Assembly: GCA_903937385.1 (NCBI GenBank)
Contig: CAIZZF010000008.1
Span: 310,001-374,000 of the forward strand
Direction of reading: 5' to 3'
From: an uncultured Holophagaceae bacterium
GTDB lineage: Bacteria > Acidobacteriota > Holophagae > Holophagales > Holophagaceae
Length of the DNA: 64,000 nucleotides
The translations under genes and the position numbers were made by a program. This document shows, in pieces, positions 61,491 through 64,000 of this stretch (positions are counted from its first letter, which is position 1; each line of letters opens with the position of its first letter). Under the pieces are notes generated by a model, which saw nothing but the letters and a program-made list of their open reading frames with translations, was not told the DNA's origin and did not search any database.

Positions 61491-63044
61491 TCAGTTCTCC
61501 TCCAGCAGACCCACCGGGAAGCGGTCCTCCATGAGGCTCTGCCGCTCCCGCAGGTGCTGGATCAGGGCGTGCCACTTCGGCAGCCCCCGCAGCGGCTCCA
61601 GCATGGGGCTGCGCTCGTACCACTCCGTGCAGCCGAACCCGCGCGCGAAGGCCCGGGTGGCCATCTCCATGGCACTGGCCCGATCCCCGATCAGGGCATA
61701 GGCCTCCGCGAGCCGGATGGTGAACTCGCCGTCGGGCTCGCGCATGCCGATGCGCTCCTGGTCATACTCCCGGAGCTTCTTCCAGGCCTCCTCCTTCCGG
61801 CCCTCGAGGATGAGGTCATAGATCTCGCTCAGGCGCAGGATGTTCGGGTAGCCGTGGGCCAGGGTCGAAGCCATCCGGAACTCCTGATGGGCCAGCTCCC
61901 GGTCGCCCCGCACCAGGGCCAGGTAGCCCCGATAGAAAGGCAGCACCCCGGAGGTGCTGCGCAGATGGCCCGGCTGCTCCTGGAGGCTGGCCTCGAAGCG
62001 CGCGACCTCCCCGGTGTAGAGGCAGGTGATGTCCACGGCCTGGGGGGCAAGCCGGGCAAAGGCCAGCTCATCGCGCAAGTCCATGGCCCGGCGGGCCAGG
62101 GGCAGCAGGCCCGCGCCTCGCGCCGCATAGGCGATGCCCGTCAGCAGGGTCGGATTGTAGGGTTGCTTGCGGCGCGCCTGGAGCAGCAGGTCCAGGGCCT
62201 CCCGCTGGTTGCCGCTGTCCGATCGGAGCAGGGAGAGCAGGAAGGCCGCCCGGGGATGTCCAGGCGCCAGGACCAGCCCCCGCTGCAGCAGGGCTTCTGT
62301 TTCAGACTGCTCGGCGCGGAAGCTCCCGGGTCGGTCGAGCGTCCACCGGTAGCGGAGGTTGCCCAGCAGGATCCAGGTGCCGGCACAGGCGGGTTCCTGA
62401 CGGGTCCCCCGCTCGGCGAGGGCCATGGCCTGTTCCAGGTTCTGGTTTCGCAGCCGCCAGGCCGCCGCCTGGACCATGTCCCAGAACACGCCCGGAGCGC
62501 GGGGAGCCAGGAGGGTTGGCGTGACCTTGACGACCCGGGGGAACTCCCGAAGCAGGGTCTCGAAGGCCTCGGCAGGCGGGAGCGCCGTGGCCTGGTGGAC
62601 CACCCAGCCCGGCGCCTTCCCCTTCTCAAGCTGCCGACCCCACACATGCCGGTAGGAGAGCTCAAGGTTCTGCCCCTGGCGCCGGGGCTCGAGCTGAAGG
62701 AGCAGGGTGTGCCGCTGCCCCCGCAGGAGCTCCAGGTCGGCGGGTACCTCCGTCACGCTGGTCACCGCGAAGCCCCCGTAGTATTCCAGGTGCTCCTGGA
62801 CCAGGGCGCCGATGGCCCGCGCCTGCCCGGTCTCCAAGGTGGGTACCGTGGCGGCAGCGGAGGAGGTGACCAGCACCACCCTGAGGGGAGACCGGACCCC
62901 CTGACGGGCCAGCATCCAGGCCAGCCCGATCCCCCCCACCAGCAGGAGCAGGAAGGCGGCTCCGAGGAGGAGGGCCGTACGCGAGGGGCGGGGAAGCGAC
63001 CGGGACATCGCCTCCCAGGATAGATCATCCCCCCGTGGCACCAT
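61491..63044 (-). CDS. Membrane-anchored TPR protein
   Basis: 517 residues from ATG 63044, which has AGGA 5 bp upstream; ATG 63008 is the alternative, with GGGAGG only 2 bp before it. One transmembrane helix near residues 24-45 (TALLLGAAFLLLLVGGIGLA), then a domain of mixed alpha/beta character and, from about residue 200, repeated helical pairs of the tetratricopeptide type (ACAGTWILLGNLRYRW, PGHPRAAFLLSLL, NPTLLTGIAYAARGAG, GDRASAMEMATRAF). No kinase domain is seen, although such proteins often follow one. It is divergent from the DegP/HtrA gene with start codons about 20 bp apart. A scaffold or TolB-like sensory role is possible but not shown. Confidence 0.8.
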   Translation of the reverse strand: MVPRGDDLSWEAMSRSLPRPSRTALLLGAAFLLLLVGGIGLAWMLARQGVRSPLRVVLVTSSAAATVPTLETGQARAIGALVQEHLEYYGGFAVTSVTEVPADLELLRGQRHTLLLQLEPRRQGQNLELSYRHVWGRQLEKGKAPGWVVHQATALPPAEAFETLLREFPRVVKVTPTLLAPRAPGVFWDMVQAAAWRLRNQNLEQAMALAERGTRQEPACAGTWILLGNLRYRWTLDRPGSFRAEQSETEALLQRGLVLAPGHPRAAFLLSLLRSDSGNQREALDLLLQARRKQPYNPTLLTGIAYAARGAGLLPLARRAMDLRDELAFARLAPQAVDITCLYTGEVARFEASLQEQPGHLRSTSGVLPFYRGYLALVRGDRELAHQEFRMASTLAHGYPNILRLSEIYDLILEGRKEEAWKKLREYDQERIGMREPDGEFTIRLAEAYALIGDRASAMEMATRAFARGFGCTEWYERSPMLEPLRGLPKWHALIQHLRERQSLMEDRFPVGLLEEN

Positions 63045-63063
63045 AATCATCCTGGGAGCTCCC

Positions 63064-64000
63064 ATGATCCGCGCCACCCTGCTCGCCGTGACCGTCCTCG
63101 CCCTGTCCGCCCAGACCCTGCCCAAGCCCCCGGTCCCCACCGAGGACGCCACCATCGAGCGCTTCCGGGCCCACGCCAAGCCGCGCAAGGTCGCGCCGGC
63201 GGCGGCGCTCAGTGCCGAGGAACGGAACACCATCCGGCGCTTCAAGGAGGCCAAACCCAGCGTGGTGTTCGTCTCGGCGGTCGCCCCGGTCCGGGACCTG
63301 AGGACCATGGATGAGACCAAGATCCCCACCGCCCGGGGCACTGGCTTTGTCTGGGACGAGTGGGGCCACGTGGTCACCAACCACCACATCATCACCGTGG
63401 AGGACGGCGGCAAGCGGCTTGGCGATGTGTCGGAGGTGGAGGTCACGCTCTCCGACGGCAAGACCTACAAAGGCCGGGTCATCGGCACCAGCTTCGCCTA
63501 TGACATTGCCGTGCTCCAGGTCTTCGCGCCCCTGGATGCCATGCCACCCATCCCCCTCGGACGCAGCAAGACGCTCCAGGTGGGCCAGACTGTACTCGCC
63601 ATCGGCAACCCCTTCGGCCTGGACCACTCCCTGAGCCGGGGCGTCGTCTCGGGGGTCAAGGACCGCGGGATCGACACGGGCTACAACACTCACATCCTGA
63701 ACGCCATCCAGACGGATGCCGCGGTGAATCCGGGCAACTCCGGGGGCCCCCTCTTGGACAGCGGCGGTCGCCTCGTTGGCATGAACACGGCCATCATGGC
63801 CACGAAGGGAGAGGGTTCGGTCGGCGTCGGGTTCGCGATCCCCGTGGATACCCTCAACCAGATCGTGCCCCAACTCATCGCCCGGGAGCGCCTGGTGTCT
63901 CGCCGCATGGGTTTCGACGTCCTGGGGGCCGCTGCGGCCCTGCAGAAGTTCGGCCTCACCCGGGGCCTGCTGGTCATCAAGGTGGATCCCGACACACCCG
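63064..64000 (+). CDS. DegP/HtrA-family serine protease (3' end outside window)
   Basis: The frame is open from ATG 63064 to the right edge, 312 codons so far. Signal peptide MIRATLLAVTVLALSAQ. The trypsin-like triad is His108 (GHVVTNHHII), Asp147 (YDIAVLQV) and Ser226 in AVNPGNSGGPL. The final residues (RGLLVIKVDPDTP) look like the start of a PDZ domain. This is the periplasmic HtrA/DegP/DegS architecture; quality-control proteolysis is the usual role. The catalytic part is complete; the number of PDZ domains is unknown. SD GGGAG precedes the ATG. Confidence 0.92.
   Translation, partial: MIRATLLAVTVLALSAQTLPKPPVPTEDATIERFRAHAKPRKVAPAAALSAEERNTIRRFKEAKPSVVFVSAVAPVRDLRTMDETKIPTARGTGFVWDEWGHVVTNHHIITVEDGGKRLGDVSEVEVTLSDGKTYKGRVIGTSFAYDIAVLQVFAPLDAMPPIPLGRSKTLQVGQTVLAIGNPFGLDHSLSRGVVSGVKDRGIDTGYNTHILNAIQTDAAVNPGNSGGPLLDSGGRLVGMNTAIMATKGEGSVGVGFAIPVDTLNQIVPQLIARERLVSRRMGFDVLGAAAALQKFGLTRGLLVIKVDPDTP

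Overview
The window is a G+C-rich bacterial chromosome segment, about two-thirds G+C by eye. It is densely coded on both strands, with no rRNA, tRNA, CRISPR array, transposase or phage gene. The gene mix fits a free-living, protein-degrading Gram-negative heterotroph: secreted S9, S41 and M2 peptidases, split glycine decarboxylase gcvPA/gcvPB, fused isobutyryl-CoA mutase, a long-form GAPDH, a patatin-barrel outer-membrane protein and a PEP-synthase-like protein with receiver domains. My best guess is Acidobacteriota, Holophagae/Geothrix-like. This is inferred from gene content only; no marker gene settles it.

Layout. 1-4.8 kb: secreted proteins on the minus strand, namely an outer-membrane-like protein cut by the window edge, a small lipoprotein, and a BNR-propeller/IPT-TIG/dockerin protein. 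5.1-9.1 kb: an orphan Ig-like domain fragment, GAPDH, a small ABM-like protein and pyruvate kinase. 9.1-16.3 kb: a four-gene acyl-CoA operon (acyl-CoA dehydrogenase, carboxyltransferase, AtuA-like protein, biotin carboxylase) facing a divergent MerR regulator, with a near-perfect inverted repeat between them. It looks like isovalerate/leucine (liu-type) or acyclic-terpene (atu-type) degradation. 16.3-19.3 kb: a dehydroquinase-like protein lacking two catalytic residues, a VWA protein, an unknown basic protein and a DUF2835 protein. 19.4-23.3 kb: a ROK-kinase-like protein and PIG-L deacetylase pair, then glutamate dehydrogenase followed by a 42-bp palindrome. 23.3-30.7 kb: receiver/PEP-binding protein, guanylate kinase, S41 protease and S9 peptidase. 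30.8-33.5 kb: folK, queF, a DUF374 acyltransferase and hslO.

33.9-40.7 kb holds two paralogous multicopper oxidases on either side of a convergent M2 (ACE-like) peptidase. Their last 236 bp, running through the stop codon into the terminator, are about 94% identical. 40.7-47.5 kb: gcvPB/gcvPA, then the overlapping rpiB-rph-patatin operon. 47.6-52.1 kb: an SNF2 helicase/SWIM-finger pair and RidA. 52.4-54.8 kb: a Spy-like protein, a LytS-type kinase and a LytTR regulator; the first two share Met/Gly-rich segments that suggest metal (perhaps copper) sensing. 55-64 kb: a PstS-like binding protein, a small unknown, an Hpt protein, a lytic transglycosylase, IcmF, a TPR protein and a DegP/HtrA protease cut by the right edge.

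How the genes connect. Leucine-type acyl-CoA oxidation and carboxylation, IcmF rearrangement of branched acyl-CoAs, glutamate dehydrogenase, the glycine cleavage P-protein and the secreted peptidases together indicate growth on peptides and amino acids. Three intergenic spacers (about 30.8, 31.9 and 52.3 kb) carry degenerate inverted repeats made of similar words. The features most worth follow-up are the Spy/kinase/LytTR cassette, the receiver-PEP-binding protein, the MerR operator with its AtuA-containing operon, and the duplicated oxidases.
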